A stretch of 64,000 nt of DNA from Rosa chinensis (taxonomy: Eukaryota; Streptophyta; Magnoliopsida; Rosales; Rosaceae), in assembly GCF_002994745.2 (NCBI RefSeq), contig NC_037092.1, forward strand, positions 21,353,001 through 21,417,000, read 5' to 3'. The translations under genes and the position numbers were made by a program. Of the stretch, positions 14,316 through 29,552 are shown in pieces (the stretch's first letter is position 1; every line of letters begins with the position of its first letter). Under the pieces are notes generated by a model that was not told the origin of the DNA, ran no database searches, and saw nothing but the letters and a program-made list of their open reading frames with translations.

Positions 14316-14800
14316 ATCAGAGGAGGGTCTTTGGGGCTGCCCGTCAGAGATGAGAGAGACAAGAAGAGGATCAAAGGAAGAAGAAGAAATTAGTTTTTTT
14401 TTTTTTTTTAAAAAATTGTCTTGAAATGACTATTTTAGCCCTTGAAGTGGGTCTGATAGTCAGAGTTAACTTCCAATTTGGACGGAATAGGAGAAATTAG
14501 ACACGGCTGATTGAAATTGGAAAGTTTGGGGGGTAAAAATTCAAAATTAAAAGTAGAGGGGGTGAAATGATGACACCCCCAAACTTCAGGGGAGTAAACT
14601 GAAATTAATCCAAAAAAAAAAACCGAATGTGGAGGGCTTGGTGAATTGCCCGTTATTGTACATGTAAACAACCCTAAAGTTTAACCAAAGCTTCATAAGA
14701 GGTTGAAACATTAAAAGCAGAAGAAGCAACGGATGATAATCATCACTTGCTTATTAGTTATTATGCCCTGCATGCTTCCTCCGATGCCATCTATTCTATT

Positions 14801-16214
<1,414 letters not shown>

Positions 16215-18200
16215 AAAGAAATGGGATAATGACCAATAACTACAAAATGAAATTATTAATTACCAATAGCAAAATCCAAAATACTGAGTCCGTGCGGCCA
16301 TAATCGTAAAGAAATAACTCTCAAGTATTCAAAAAATTACCAAACATGCCACTGACCAATATAAACCATTTCTCCCAAAATCAAAGCGATCCCAAAATCT
16401 AAACCGTCTGAACTAAATCAACATCTAGGGCTCCGGTGAATCTAGGCGACGAAGCAAGGGCGCAAGCGCGACCCCAGAGGTGAAGCAAGCGGGCGACCCT
16501 GGCGGCGAAGCAAGGGGGAGACTCGGCGGCGAAGCAAGGACCCGATCCGGCGGCGAAGAAGGACCCGATCAGGCGGAGAAGCAAGCTCGCAACCCCTGCG
16601 GCGAAGCAAGCGCTCGACCCTGCAGAGAAGCAAGGGCGCGACCTCAACGGCGAAGCAAGCACTCTACCCAGCGGCGAAGCAAGCGCTCTACCCAACGGCG
16701 AAGCAAGCGCGCGACCCGGAGGAGAAGCAAGGGCGCGACCCCAGCAGCGAACCAAGGGAGCGACCCCAGCAGCGAAGTAAGGGCGAGACACCGGCGGGTC
16801 AGTAGCTATAGTCTTGAAGGTCAGTAGATAAATTTGTAGTTACTGAAGGTCAATAACTATGGTCTGATTTTTGTGCAATGCATTCAACACTGTCGAAATT
16901 TGATTATGTTTAGCAGCTTTACCTGAGAAATTTTGGTTGAGAAATTCTGAGGGTCAGTACCTTCAGCCTCGTGTTGTCATAGTCTCTCCCTCAGATAAAT
17001 GATTTTGGTTGAGAAATTTTAATTATTCTCAATGGTTGAGAAATTCTGAGGGTTAGTAGCTTTAACAAATTAAGAAATTAACATTTAGGCTATTGAGGGT
17101 CAGTAAATCTATGTGTATTGCAATCTCATTTTTATGTGTAGCTAGGCGGTGAAAATTGATGTTATGTGGCTGATAATAGTACAAAATGAATTGTCTGAGC
17201 TTATTGACAGTCAGTAGCATTAAAATGCTCCAATATGTGCAATCTATGATGATTGAGTGTCAGTAGCATTAAAATTCTGCAATATGTGCAATCTATGATT
17301 ATATGGACCCTCTAAAGATCATTAGCTTTAGTTTCTGAGGGTCAATACGTTTAGTTTCTGAGATTTCTTTGTTCTGATGGAAAATGATGAGTTCTGTGAC
17401 CAACAATAGTACAAAATGAATTGTACGAGCTTCAGTTTCTAAGAGTCAGTAACCTTAGCTTCATGATTTCACTAACCCTATGTTTATTGCAAGCTCATTT
17501 TTATGTTTATTTCTAAGGGTCAGTAGCTTTAGCTGATTTTATTAGGCTCTGTGGATATTTGATCTTATTATTGCTGTTAGTCTTTATTTTCTGCTTGAAA
17601 TTCTAGTCATTGATTTGCTGCAACTGTGAGTATCTTTTGATTAGGTCTTTTGCATTCTTATAAGGTATAATGGTTTTTTAATCAAATTAAGGGTCAAATA
17701 CACTATTGAGGGTCAGTATTCATATATTTGCATTTATCATATACAGATTAATCGCAAATGGCAAGGAGGAAGGCTGCTGCAATAGACAAAGAAGATGTAC
17801 CGATTGAAGAACATGAGAAGAACCATAGTGGAGAGATTTCTTTTATGTGTATACAAACAATCCAATAGGTTAATCATTTAGAATTGCCTCTAGAAACTGG
17901 AAAGAACTGTAATTCGTGCATGTCAGAATGATACTGAAGCTCAGTACATTAAATCTGCAATGCCTTAGAATGATACTGAAGCTCAATACATTAAGTCTAT
18001 ATAGAGGTTATTTTGGTAATTTACTAGTTAACAGAATCAATTCAAAAAATGGCCGCATGGGCCTGGACATTGCACATGGTTCAGCTACAGTACCGCAAGG
18101 GAATTGAAAAAAACAGGCTTTGCTTGTGGTAATAAATGGGATAAGATTGTATCTATTGGTAATTTGCTAAAAAGAAATCAGGAGTGTAGATATTACTAAA
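16215..18200. mobile_element. probable non-autonomous transposon with internal repeats
   Basis: The left end has GGGATAATGACCAATAACTAC and ATTACCAATAG. The right end contains CTATTGGTAATTTGC and GGGATAAGATTG, giving a loosely inverted arrangement. The interior holds a GC-rich minisatellite (16446-16800) and a series of GGGTCAGTAG motifs. No transposase or host gene is recognised; the frames at 16399-16827 merely translate the minisatellite. It separates GST copies C and D. Boundaries and class are uncertain. Confidence 0.35.
16446..16800. repeat. 24-26 bp minisatellite, about 13 units
   Basis: Head-to-tail units on the pattern GGCGAAGCAAGCGCGCGACC with variation in the second half. They are much more GC-rich than the surrounding DNA. 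The period is not a fixed multiple of three, so neither strand is convincingly coding. Confidence 0.8.
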
Positions 18201-19077
18201 AAAAAAAAAATTATAGGTCTGTCAACCACCCTTTTTTTCCGGATCAGCGTAAATTTGATTATCAGTATCTTCCAATCTACTCGCCTTTTTTCTTCTAAGC
18301 TGTCTTCTTATAGCTCTTGGTTGGATTTGTATCAAATGACGGCTGGTTAAGTCTAACTTTTTGGTTACAATACATGAATTTTAGGAAGAACCACTCCAAC
18401 TTTTACTCAACATTTTCTATTACTCGTCTTTCTTTGAGAGTTTTTCTAAGAGCTGCCTTAAAAAGGTTGTTCCTATAGCTCTTTGCTGATCGAATTTGTC
18501 TCAAGCTTTAGTGCAACAACTTATCTATCAAGCTTAATTCAATTTTCGGGAGAACGAGATATTATTTATTCTTGGTTGATGCATAGTATAATTGAGATTC
18601 ATACTTAATAACCATGACCTCACCTCAAATTTACGCTGGGTGACTTTGGTTATAATTTATGGTGAGATAATTATCTATCGCTTGAAGAATAAATCAAATA
18701 ATTAAGAAGAAAAGAAAAAAAAAAGGAAAAAAAAAAACAATCTTCAATCAGTGAAGAAGGGGAACTTGGTAGCGCGGTGTGTCTAAAATTGGGAAAATCA
18801 AGTTGTTGATTAAAATAATATTCAATCTTGATATATTGGTTGGAGCTAAAATGAGATAAGTTGTCATGTCATCTGTGAAATTTAAATTTAACACAAGCCA
18901 AAAGATATATCCACTCGAGATGTTCTAAAGCAATAAGTACTCAAAATGAAATTAAAAGATAATATTCAAGTCCCTCTTCTCTATAACAAGTTACAATGTC
19001 ATCACAATTCTAATAGCTTTTTCTTTGCTGATTGATCACTTGCCCTTCATCCTTCCTTGGGATCGGATGCCATCTTT
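18201..19077. other. spacer, 3' flank of GST copy D
   Basis: AT-rich, with poly(A)-like tracts at 18197 and 18720-18740. No gene or paired repeat is seen. Confidence 0.3.
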
Positions 19078-19846
<769 letters not shown>

Positions 19847-20327
19847 TGAAAAGGGTTTGAAGATTTTGAATTTTTAATCGTTGCGAAAGTACAAGCTTAG
19901 ATATGAAGTTTCAGGTGGTCGTAGTGTCTTTTGCATTCGGGTATTTTATGCACACAATGATGTAGGACGAGATTTTAGCCAATTTCAACAAAGAATCTCG
20001 AAAAGAAAGAAGCGTCTTCACATTAAGAAGAATAAGTTGAATATTGGAAATTGGTATTCAAATAGGCTTCTTAATGATGAAATTAATCATAAATTACTAT
20101 TTTGGATATATCGGGATTCTCGAGCAAAATCTTGATTGGGATTCCAAGCGTAATATTCTTTAGTATCTAGGATTCTATTTCTGATTTTTATTTAATCAGG
20201 TTTAATTAGGTTTCCTAGTTTTAGTCTACAATAAATTGTTCTTTATGTTTTCTAGTTGTATTAGGTTTATGCTATGTGCCCTATATAAGGCAACTCTAAG
20301 ATTGTAATTTTCATTCAAGTTATCAAT

Positions 20328-20368
<41 letters not shown>
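20328..20368. repeat. (AT)n microsatellite
   Basis: About twenty AT dinucleotides inside the left LTR-like part of the gypsy element. Likely polymorphic. Confidence 0.9.
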
Positions 20369-20372
<4 letters not shown>

Positions 20373-20474
20373 GAAGTTTCTCTATGTTTCTTACGGGTGT
20401 GTCCGTAATTGCTAGTGGATTCTAAATCATCTCATATGGCTTTCGACGCTTGATGGAGCCTCTTGCTATCGTGT

Positions 20475-21488
20475 TTGGCAGGATCTTGCTATAGACTTTG
20501 TGTTGGGATTACCCCGTACCCAAAGGGGTGTGGATTCTGTGTTTGTGGTAGTTGAGAGGTTCTCCAAGATGGCGCACTTTATAGCTTGTAAGAAGACTGC
20601 TGATGCTTCCAATATAGCCAAACTGTTTTTCAGGGAGGTGGTTCGTTTGCATGGAGTGCCCAAGTCCATTACTTCTGATAGAGACACGAAGTTCCTTAGT
20701 CACTTATAGATTACGTTGTGGAGAATATTTGGAACAACTTTGAATCGTAGCAACACAGCTCATCCTCAAACTGATGGACAGACAGATGTTACTAACGGAA
20801 CTTTGGGTAACATGGTTCGGAGTATTTGTGGAGATAGGCCCAAACAATGGGATATGCTTTGCCATAGGTGGAGTTTGCTTATAACAGTGTTGTGCATAGT
20901 GCAACAGGGAAGTTACCATTCTCATTAGTTTATACTGCTGTTCCTCGACATGTGGTTGATTTAGTGAAGCTTCCTAAAGTTCCTGGTGTTAGTGTTGTTG
21001 CTGAAGGCATGGCTAAGGATGTGCAGACTGTTAGAGAAGAAGTTAAGACCAAGTTGGAAGAAACTAATGCTAAGTATAAAGCTGCAGCTAACAAACATCA
21101 AAGAGTTAAAGTGTTCTAAGAGGGTGACAACGTGATGGTATTTCTAAGGAAGGAGAGGTTTCCTGTTGGTACCTACAACAAGCTGAAGCTCGAAAAATAT
21201 GGTCCTTTTAAGGTGCTGAGAAAGATCAACGACAATGCTTATGTTGTTGCACTTCCTGAATCCATGGGCATTTCTAACACCTTTAATGTGGCTGATCTGC
21301 ATGAGTTTCGTGAAAATGGGGTTCCTTATCCTGAAGAGAACTCGGGGTCGAGTTCTTCGGAGGTGGAGGAGACTGATGTAGAACGAATGGCAGTCCGAAT
21401 TGAAGAACAGTTCGATCATGCAAAAGGAGGAAAACCCAAGTTACTATTGCAACTTTGGCATTCGGTGTCCGATTCGCGATTGCTATAG
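20475..21488 (+). pseudogene. Ty3/gypsy integrase, C-terminal part, broken
   Basis: Plus-strand reading recovers the gypsy integrase core: [53 protein letters not shown], then after a TAG at 20707 [21 protein letters not shown] frame change near 20865 leads to [21 protein letters not shown] at 21117 precedes the [20 protein letters not shown] tail and a short [10 protein letters not shown] end without a chromodomain. Integrase normally joins cDNA to host DNA. At least two stops and one shift make it inactive. It abuts LTR-like sequence on the left without any RT. Confidence 0.85.
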
Positions 21489-22159
21489 CTTTCCAAAAAG
21501 GGAATGATGCCAAGAACAAAACTCGTCACTATGCCACGACGTGTGGGCTTTCAGGGTCGTTTAGGGCCTCAAAAATGCAATTTACTGTTTTTCAGAATTT
21601 TCGGTTTCCTAGTTTGTTTTGGATTTGTTTTATTTTTACCCGTGGGCTTTAAGGTTTCATTGTTAGTCGCCCTAGGGTTTCTTTTCTCATATATAAGTAA
21701 CCTTAAACAGCTGTAGAACCTATCTTTTTTATCATATTATCAATCAAATTGAGATTTTTCTTTTTTATCTCTGGTGGACTCTATAACATTTGTTTTAGGT
21801 TTATTGCTTGTAAACCTAGGTGATCTTTCTAACTGCGTCACACAATTTTACAATAAAGAAGGCTAGTAGTCAACCTTCCATTTCTCCATTTTATTCTTGG
21901 GCAGGAAGTTTAGACCTCATCAATTTATGCCATTTTCCTTTCTTCGAGAGGAAGCTATAAAGAAAAACCAAAGGGGGAATCAGAGAATTTTAACAATAAA
22001 TTGTCCCCTACACTTTCTAAGCAAACCACAAAGGAAAATGACTGTAGGGAGCTTGGTCACTGGTCACTAGCTCACATAGAGAACTTCAAAGTTAGAACAC
22101 ACAAATTAAGCACTTGATCTAATTAATAAAAGAGACAGATTATCTTTGCTCAATTAAAA

Positions 22160-22305
22160 TCACTTGGTCATGCTCCCAATCTTATAGTCATAGACCTTTT
22201 TTCTGGTCAGGAAGAGATTTAGCAACACTCTTTCTCCAAGCACCTCTCTTAGCCTATGTAATGAATTTTGGGTGCTCAGCCTCCACACTGAAACCAGCAC
22301 CACGA
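22160..22305 (-). pseudogene. tau-GST exon 2 fragment
   Basis: Reading the minus strand gives FSVEAEHPKFIT, then AKR, and later SLPDQKK in shifted frames, matching the C-terminal third of exon 2 in copies C and E. It has frameshifts and stops and is cut off at about 22305 by unrelated sequence. It is the residue of another array member, presumably lost through transposon insertion. Confidence 0.65.
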
Positions 22306-23912
22306 ACAGCGGTTTTGATGGTGGCTGAGTGCACCCAAATACCAATTTCTTCAAACGTAATCGAATTCGAAAGACATTTCCATACCTCGTATGTCATCAT
22401 CGGCAACTGGAGTCACTAGAAAACTCAAGAAAATTGCCGAAAACGACAGAAAATTCTAGGCTTTGAATTGATTTCATCGAAGCTCGTTGGTAGAAACCCA
22501 AGCCACAGGCTTGGTCACGATGTCAATACAGTCCTAAAGCCAGTGGTCCACCGCTGGGAAATGGCTGGACAGAGGAGATACTATGGTTTCCTTCGCTGGT
22601 TGCCAAGAAATAGGTTGCATGATCTGAATTTTTCTGAACTCTTCTGGACCGTTTGATCTTATCTTATGGTATTTATAGAAACAAATCGACGACCACAATG
22701 AAGAGGTGTTGAATGGACACTCAAGATCGCACCGCGACTACTTTCTCATATTTAAAAAGAATTTATCTGTTTCCAAACTTTCAAAAATCGTAGAAATTAG
22801 CTCGGGTGTCCGAAAAAATTTCATGAACTTGCCCTAACACATATTTTACTATAGATTTCTCAAATTAAAGACTTCTCTTCAAGGGAAATTCAGAAATATA
22901 CCCCCGAGATCACTAAATTAATCTCGAACAATTTCATCCCAACTCCTCACTGGGCTCACATAAACCCAAATGGTCATCATCATGGCCTAAATTATTAATT
23001 ACTTGATTCATAGTCATGTTCTTTATAGTTAACTAATCACTTTATCTAATAAACTTCTACTAATTTCTGTCCATCTCAATCTTTTTTGTCCTAGGAACAT
23101 TTCTAAAAAGCTGGCCATAAAAGCTTGTTATAGTTCATCTAGCTTATCTGGATTTTGTAAAACCATATAATTGCTCACAACATATGCACATCAACTCGAC
23201 AATAATCAGAAAAGGATCAAGACTTACCTTAAGCAATTACTGGCATGGATTCCATCTCTACAACTGCACAACAACGATCACTTAGAATATAGCCTTCTGT
23301 TGGTTACCAACCTTGCTTCTCAATGGACAGAACTAATGCAATAATCATGGTGGCAATAGGGACCAATTCATCTTATTTATATAGGTGACTTAACCCTCAA
23401 TAAGCTTCCCATTAAAGCATTCCTTATCGGATTAGGTTTCCTAGTTAGATTCCTAATGTAACACTTCATTGTAGTCTTTCTTGCAAACCAAGAATTGGAT
23501 TACTTACCCTAATGAATTGATACACTCTTTCATTAAGTTACAAGTATTGATTTATAGTTTATGTCCATGTTGAACTAGTTTTGATATTAAACTAATTATC
23601 AATTTACTATATGTTAATGTGTGACAAGTCCATGTTGATTCTAACAGATTTGTCCCAAACTTTACTCCGACAACATATCAATCAATCTTAAAAATTCAGG
23701 ATAATGATCTGAGATATTGGTTTTCGCTTTCCTAAGCATGAATCTATTCTATCATAAAGAAAATACGTAAGATGGCAATATTTGTCCAAATTTGTACAAG
23801 GAACCAAACCACAAAGAAAATTACTTGACTTTTCTACAGGGGTCTGGTCAAGTGTGCTTTGATCGTAGATGAAGATAATTTACCACAAAAGGCTCATAAT
23901 CGATAGAATTGA
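22306..23912. other. unassigned insertion-like spacer
   Basis: Sequence after the truncated GST fragment does not match other GST flanks. A TATTTATAG stretch at 22670 and a TATTTATATAGG at 23375 may be promoters of unrecognised retroelement parts. No protein or terminal repeats are supported. Confidence 0.25.
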
Positions 23913-25062
<1,150 letters not shown>

Positions 25063-25447
25063 TTAACTATTAAGTGCGAGAATCTAGTATGGTCAACAAG
25101 TTCAAAGTAAGGAAGAAGAAGTGATTGACTGGCTTGGCTTTGGTATCTCGAGAATTATCGGTTTGGGATTTCAGATTCTTCCACGCACGTATGTCACTGC
25201 TTTCGTCAACAAATCTTTAAACTAGAAATTTTGCCCGCGCTTTGCCGCGGGTTTTGGAGCTAACACAATGTTATTTAAGGACATGAAAGATTCCATGTCC
25301 GAGTTGCAGCTTATGCTAAGAAACCAAAACATTTAATAAGGGCAGCAAATTACATACCTATCATAGATAAATTTTATTAGCACATCTGAGATAAAGTCCT
25401 CAACAGTGAAAGGACTTTATCCCACAATGGCTCAACTAATTACATAC

Positions 25448-25544
25448 CTATCATAGATAAATTTTATTAGCTCATCAGTAGCCACTAAAGCTGGCTCACC
25501 TAATTTGATGGCTTTGTGCAGATATTTTTGGTTCACTGGTAGTC
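25448..25544 (-). pseudogene. captured exon in Helitron, unidentified
   Basis: Between a TTCCAG acceptor and a GTATG donor the minus strand reads LPVNQKYLHKAIKLGEPAL, then VATDELIKFIYDR. It looks like true coding sequence from a host gene, but I do not recognise the family. Part of it (about 35 bp around the donor) is repeated at 25350-25385. Confidence 0.45.
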
Positions 25545-26228
25545 CTGGAATAAATAGGAAAAAGCATGTGTCACAATCAATTCTCATACTAAATTCCCAT
25601 GAGAAAAAAATATACTTAAACACATAAAATAGCAATTAGCATCACAGACATTCTCATTGACCATAAAAAAAGGAAAAAGAAAATTTAGAATATTAGCTGC
25701 TTCAAAGCAAGAAACTGTGCCACAAACCAAAGGCTACAGATGTCCAACTGAAATCTATTGTCCAAAAGTAAAATCTATCAGCCAAAACCTATCCCCGGCT
25801 CACATTTTCCTTTCTAATCAACTATTACATAATACATCAGTGTCCTTGTACTGTCAACTTCTAATTACAACATATACTCGTAAGTCTACTTGCCACAAAT
25901 CCCATCACAAACAAAACTAAGAGAAGAAGAATATATTCACACACACAACCAGAAGACTATATCAGCAGCATATATTCACTCCCTCACTAACCAAACAGAG
26001 CTCCACATACAATCAAATCCCTCAAAACAGATCGAATCCGAAAAATCAAAACTATTTGAACCCGATAATAATGATAGCGATAGTGATTTGAATCAAGCAA
26101 TCAAAAAAAAACCCGAAAATTCGAGCTTATGTTCAAGTTCTAGTTTCTAATCACATCAAAAAGCAAAGCAATCAAAAGACACAGAAAACCTAGATGGATA
26201 GAGAAGAGAGAGAAACAGATTGGCATAC

Positions 26229-26324
26229 CTTGTAAGCTAAGAATGCGCAAGTTTTGTTGCCATTGTTACTAATGGCCTCCTCAAGTTGGAGTTGATATCT
26301 ATGCTTCTCATATGCTTTAGTTTC
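26229..26324 (-). pseudogene. captured 32-codon exon in Helitron
   Basis: A TTTGCAG acceptor and GTATGCC donor bracket exactly 32 codons: ETKAYEKHRYQLQLEEAISN, then NGNKTCAFLAYK. It is charged and helix-prone. Two further minus-strand segments nearby (around 26520-26575 and 26735-26805) also read as short charged helices, so a coiled-coil part of one gene may have been captured. Family not recognised. Confidence 0.45.
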
Positions 26325-28010
26325 CTGCAAAAGATGATGTTGGTAATGAGATCAAAAGCCAACAAATTTTGTAATGTTTATGACCGAGTCTCAGTAAAAC
26401 AGAGATACAACTAACTGGGGGAATAAGTATAGTACTTACCCCCTATCGGAGCACCTTGCTGTGTCTATGTTTACGATATCTTTTACAGGAGATGTTTAAT
26501 TTCATCATCGAGCACTGACTTGTTCAATTGTTTCTGAAGATTCTCTGAAACCTCCTCCATCGCTTATGCCTTGATAACAATATATAAGATCAGTAAATAA
26601 TTCAACTCAAATCAATATGCTATAAAAGATCAAGCAAACAAATGATAAAAGAGGTGCTGGACATATACCTCTAAAGTGTAACCGAGTGAACTCTAACCAA
26701 TGATAAAAGCCAATGCCTCAGAGTTCTCATTTGGACTTATCCTCCACCTTCTCCAATGCTTTAGCTTCAAGGGTTTCTGAGGTCATTATTATTTGTTTCA
26801 TTCCTTGTCGAAGCATATTGCAGGCATATTTGGAAGCAAGATAAAGAAAAAGAAGCATGTGACTACATTTCAAGAAATATTCATATACAATACAGTGCCC
26901 TTTGAGTCTCTTTCACCAAATGTATAGATTGTGTTGTCTCCATCTATTATTCTTATTCATAAAGTAGGTAATGACACACACACACACATTTAATATTCCT
27001 ATACACCAAGTAATAAGCCCCAAAATCATAATCTAACCACAATCTAGAAAGCATACCTGAAAGGGGGATACTATGTCAGATCTATTGCGTTGGAAATGCC
27101 CATGCTGCAAGAAAAACATAGAGAAGATAAATTAAACATAATAATAATTTCTAAAAGATAGACAGTGTAATAACCCGGTTCAACTATGATCTACAATCAC
27201 TAAACCCCAATCATCATAGTAAAAAGAAACTGAAATAATTCCAAAATATCTTAGCTCAGAGTCACCAAGTTCATTGATAAAGGAACCAAAGACAAATATC
27301 ACTTTTCAGAATCCTATAACCAAAGTATAGATCCAAAAATAAAAAAGAGAATAAATTTTGTTTATAAGATTGTAATATCCAGATAATATCTACCCCCATC
27401 ATATGCAAAAATAGTTTGATATATGTAGGCTGGAGTCGACCATCTCATTGTTTACTCATCTTATCAAAATCAACCTTATTATTTTAAAACATATTGAAAG
27501 AGAAAAGGATTAATTACTAATCATAAAGCAAAAATCTTTTCAAGAGAAACCGAAAATCAATAACACATGATAATAAAAAGAAAGGCGAGTATATTCATAG
27601 CTCCAATTTTCACTAAGTTGAACCTTCATAGCTTCAATTTTCAGAAGATTATAAATAGCTGAGACTCGGAAAATCATTCGTACCCACCACCCAAAATCGT
27701 CCCCTTCCTCCCCATATCAAAACCAAATAATTCCAATAACTGATAAGAAAATTATGCATAGCACACAATTTGATGAAAGTTTTTCAAATTGCCAAAGATC
27801 AGAACCTTACCTTGAAACCATTCCAACGTTGCCAAGAATCCTCAGACGCAAGTACCCAACCTCATTTCTTGTTAGAGAAAAACATGGAAATTGTTAGCAA
27901 ATCAATACTCTGTTTAATCAAAACCTCTGAGCCCAAATCCTAATTAATGACATATCAAGATTTACACTAATTCTGAAGAAATTTTTTGAAGAAAAAAATC
28001 AAGTCGATAC

Positions 28011-28325
28011 CTCTCAAGAAAGCTCATCCCTGAGCTTATCCATGTAAGGAAAATTCAAGCTTGAGCACGAAGCACCAGACCTCTCACCCTTCTTCTCATC
28101 TTCTCATGTTTTCTTTTCTTCATTCACAACAACAATTTCAGGCTCTACCTTCTCTTTCTCACTCTCTGCCCATCAAAATACTCAAATTTCAGTAAAAAAG
28201 AACAATGAAAGAAAAAATTGAGCATTTAAATTTCAAAATAGGGAAGAAATAAAAAAAACCCAAAGTGGTTTGTACCTTCTTTTGTAGTTTCTTCATTATC
28301 ACTACCATTCTTCAATTAAGAACCG
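28011..28325 (-). pseudogene. captured fragment resembling the N-terminal flank of a RING E3 ligase
   Basis: Two exon-like segments on the minus strand: one ending at 28276 before GTACAA (NGSDNEETTKE) and one from 28165 to 28011 (SEKEKVEPEIVVVNEEKK, later GASCSSLNFPYMDKLRDELS). The last block resembles the sequence just before the RING finger of a plant RING/U-box protein, where DELS is followed by Cys. Here TGA replaces that Cys codon and the RING itself is absent. An additional stop interrupts the Glu/Lys-rich part. I infer a decayed captured fragment; the family assignment is from memory of a short motif. Confidence 0.35.
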
Positions 28326-29552
28326 GAAGTTTACCAATTGAAAGCGAAACTAAATGGATGTGGGACCATTCATCTAGTTATCAATATGCAGTGCAAAACT
28401 GCTCTAAAAAGCTATATTCAAACACATTAACAATAAAGTAAAGAGTATATGCAGCGAAAAAGTGCCTAGTGTAGATACTGCAAACATTTTCAAATAAAAA
28501 AGAAACCAATATGCTATGCAGTGAATAACTTCTAAACAAAGATCATTATAAGTGATTAAAACAAACATCATGAAACTCACTCAGTTATTATTCAATAGTA
28601 TGTAAATGTAAATTTAAGTGCGAACCAAATGAAATAAAATTGAACGTTTTAGTTAGCTGGTTGAAGGTCAATAATAATTGATGAAAGTGTAAGGTTCTGC
28701 AAGCTTCAATCCAATTTCAAACTATGGTTGATGAATTGATGCACGACAATTCTGAACACCTGAAAAGAATTTATCAATCAAACTACAAATCTCCAATAGC
28801 TAAATATCTGTAGTTTAAGTGTATTTCAGAAAAACAAAGGAAAGATTCAAACGTAACTGCTATTGTTGCAATCCAACTTAATAACCGAAATCAAAAACTG
28901 GAGAACAAATGTTACAGACTCTTAACAACTGTGAAATTACTAAAAGACATTGATTTATCAATCAACTTATACACTTCTATACAGTAATCTAAAAGACATT
29001 GATATATTTGAGTAAGAAGTTGACTACTATCATACCAAATTTCAATTTGTAAATCAGATTCGAATTTTTCTTTCTAGTTGAAAATATGTGTTTCTGGGTT
29101 TACAAATCCTATTCAAGCTTAAATTCAATTGAAATAAGAGACCCACAGTTTATCATATGCATAATTTAAAGAGAAAAAGCCGAAAGAAAGTGATTGATTG
29201 ATGATACTAACTCAGTTTCTATGGAGGTTGACGTTGATCGGAGATCGCAACAGTGGAGGAGCTGGAGTCGACGTAAATGGAGAGTTCCCGAAGCCACTCG
29301 TGAGTCAATCTTATGGCTTATATACTCAGACTATGAATAGTACAAAGGTAAATTGCCAGAACAGTGATTAGATAGATCTAGAATCTGATAGATATTCTTG
29401 GCGTTTCCAGTCTCTTCTACTCAAAAACATGATTCTGAAAATATAGAAGACCAACGCATTGATGGGCGACTGTAATTCACGTAAGCACCAAGGGCAAAAT
29501 AGTCATTTTCTTCGGGTCTGAATGAACAGTGCCACGCCCTTTAGATAATAGA

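Larger units (their letters stand above)
13011..14609. mobile_element. Pack-MULE-like element with long terminal inverted repeats
   Basis: Terminal inverted repeats of about 195 bp: 13011-13205 and the reverse complement of 14414-14609, about 95 percent alike by eye. Both start ATTAATTTCAGTTTACYCCC and include the phrase GACCCACTTCAAGGGCTAAA. The TIR length and the presence of captured host exons fit a Mutator-like Pack-MULE. A 9-bp target duplication is not obvious; flanks are A-rich on both sides. The interior carries a UDP-apiose/xylose synthase fragment (minus strand) and a second exon-like piece (plus strand). No transposase. It lies between GST copy C and the rest of its 3' flank. Confidence 0.75.
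19953..21845 (+). mobile_element. internally deleted Ty3/gypsy retrotransposon
   Basis: Bounded by CACAA at 19953-19957 and 21841-21845. The element starts TGATGTAGG (19958) and ends GCGTCA (21840). The inserted sequence interrupts a promoter block that is continuous upstream of GST copy C. The left LTR-like part (to about 20450) has a TATATAAG box and an (AT)n tract. The interior begins directly in the integrase, and gag, protease, RT and RNase H are missing. The right-hand LTR-like part (from about 21500) has its own TATATAAG but does not look like the left one, so the two ends may come from different elements. Confidence 0.7.
25222..29552 (-). mobile_element. Helitron with captured exons
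   Basis: Read on the minus strand, the element starts TCTATTATCTAAAGGG at 29552, preceded by A. It ends CTAG at 25222, followed by T, which is the A^T insertion rule of Helitrons. A 6-bp-stem hairpin (CCCGCG...CGCGGG, 25234-25251) stands 9 bp before CTAG, as expected for a Helitron 3' end. Length is 4331 bp. No Rep/helicase is seen, so it is non-autonomous. Several minus-strand segments with good splice sites lie inside. The insertion splits the promoter region of GST copy E; sequences on both sides resemble the uninterrupted region upstream of the orphan exon at 30.5 kb. Confidence 0.75.

Noticed and set aside
16399..16827. Arg/Ala/Glu-rich open frames on both strands
   Set aside because: They are translations of the minisatellite; frames exist on both strands and the period shifts phase.
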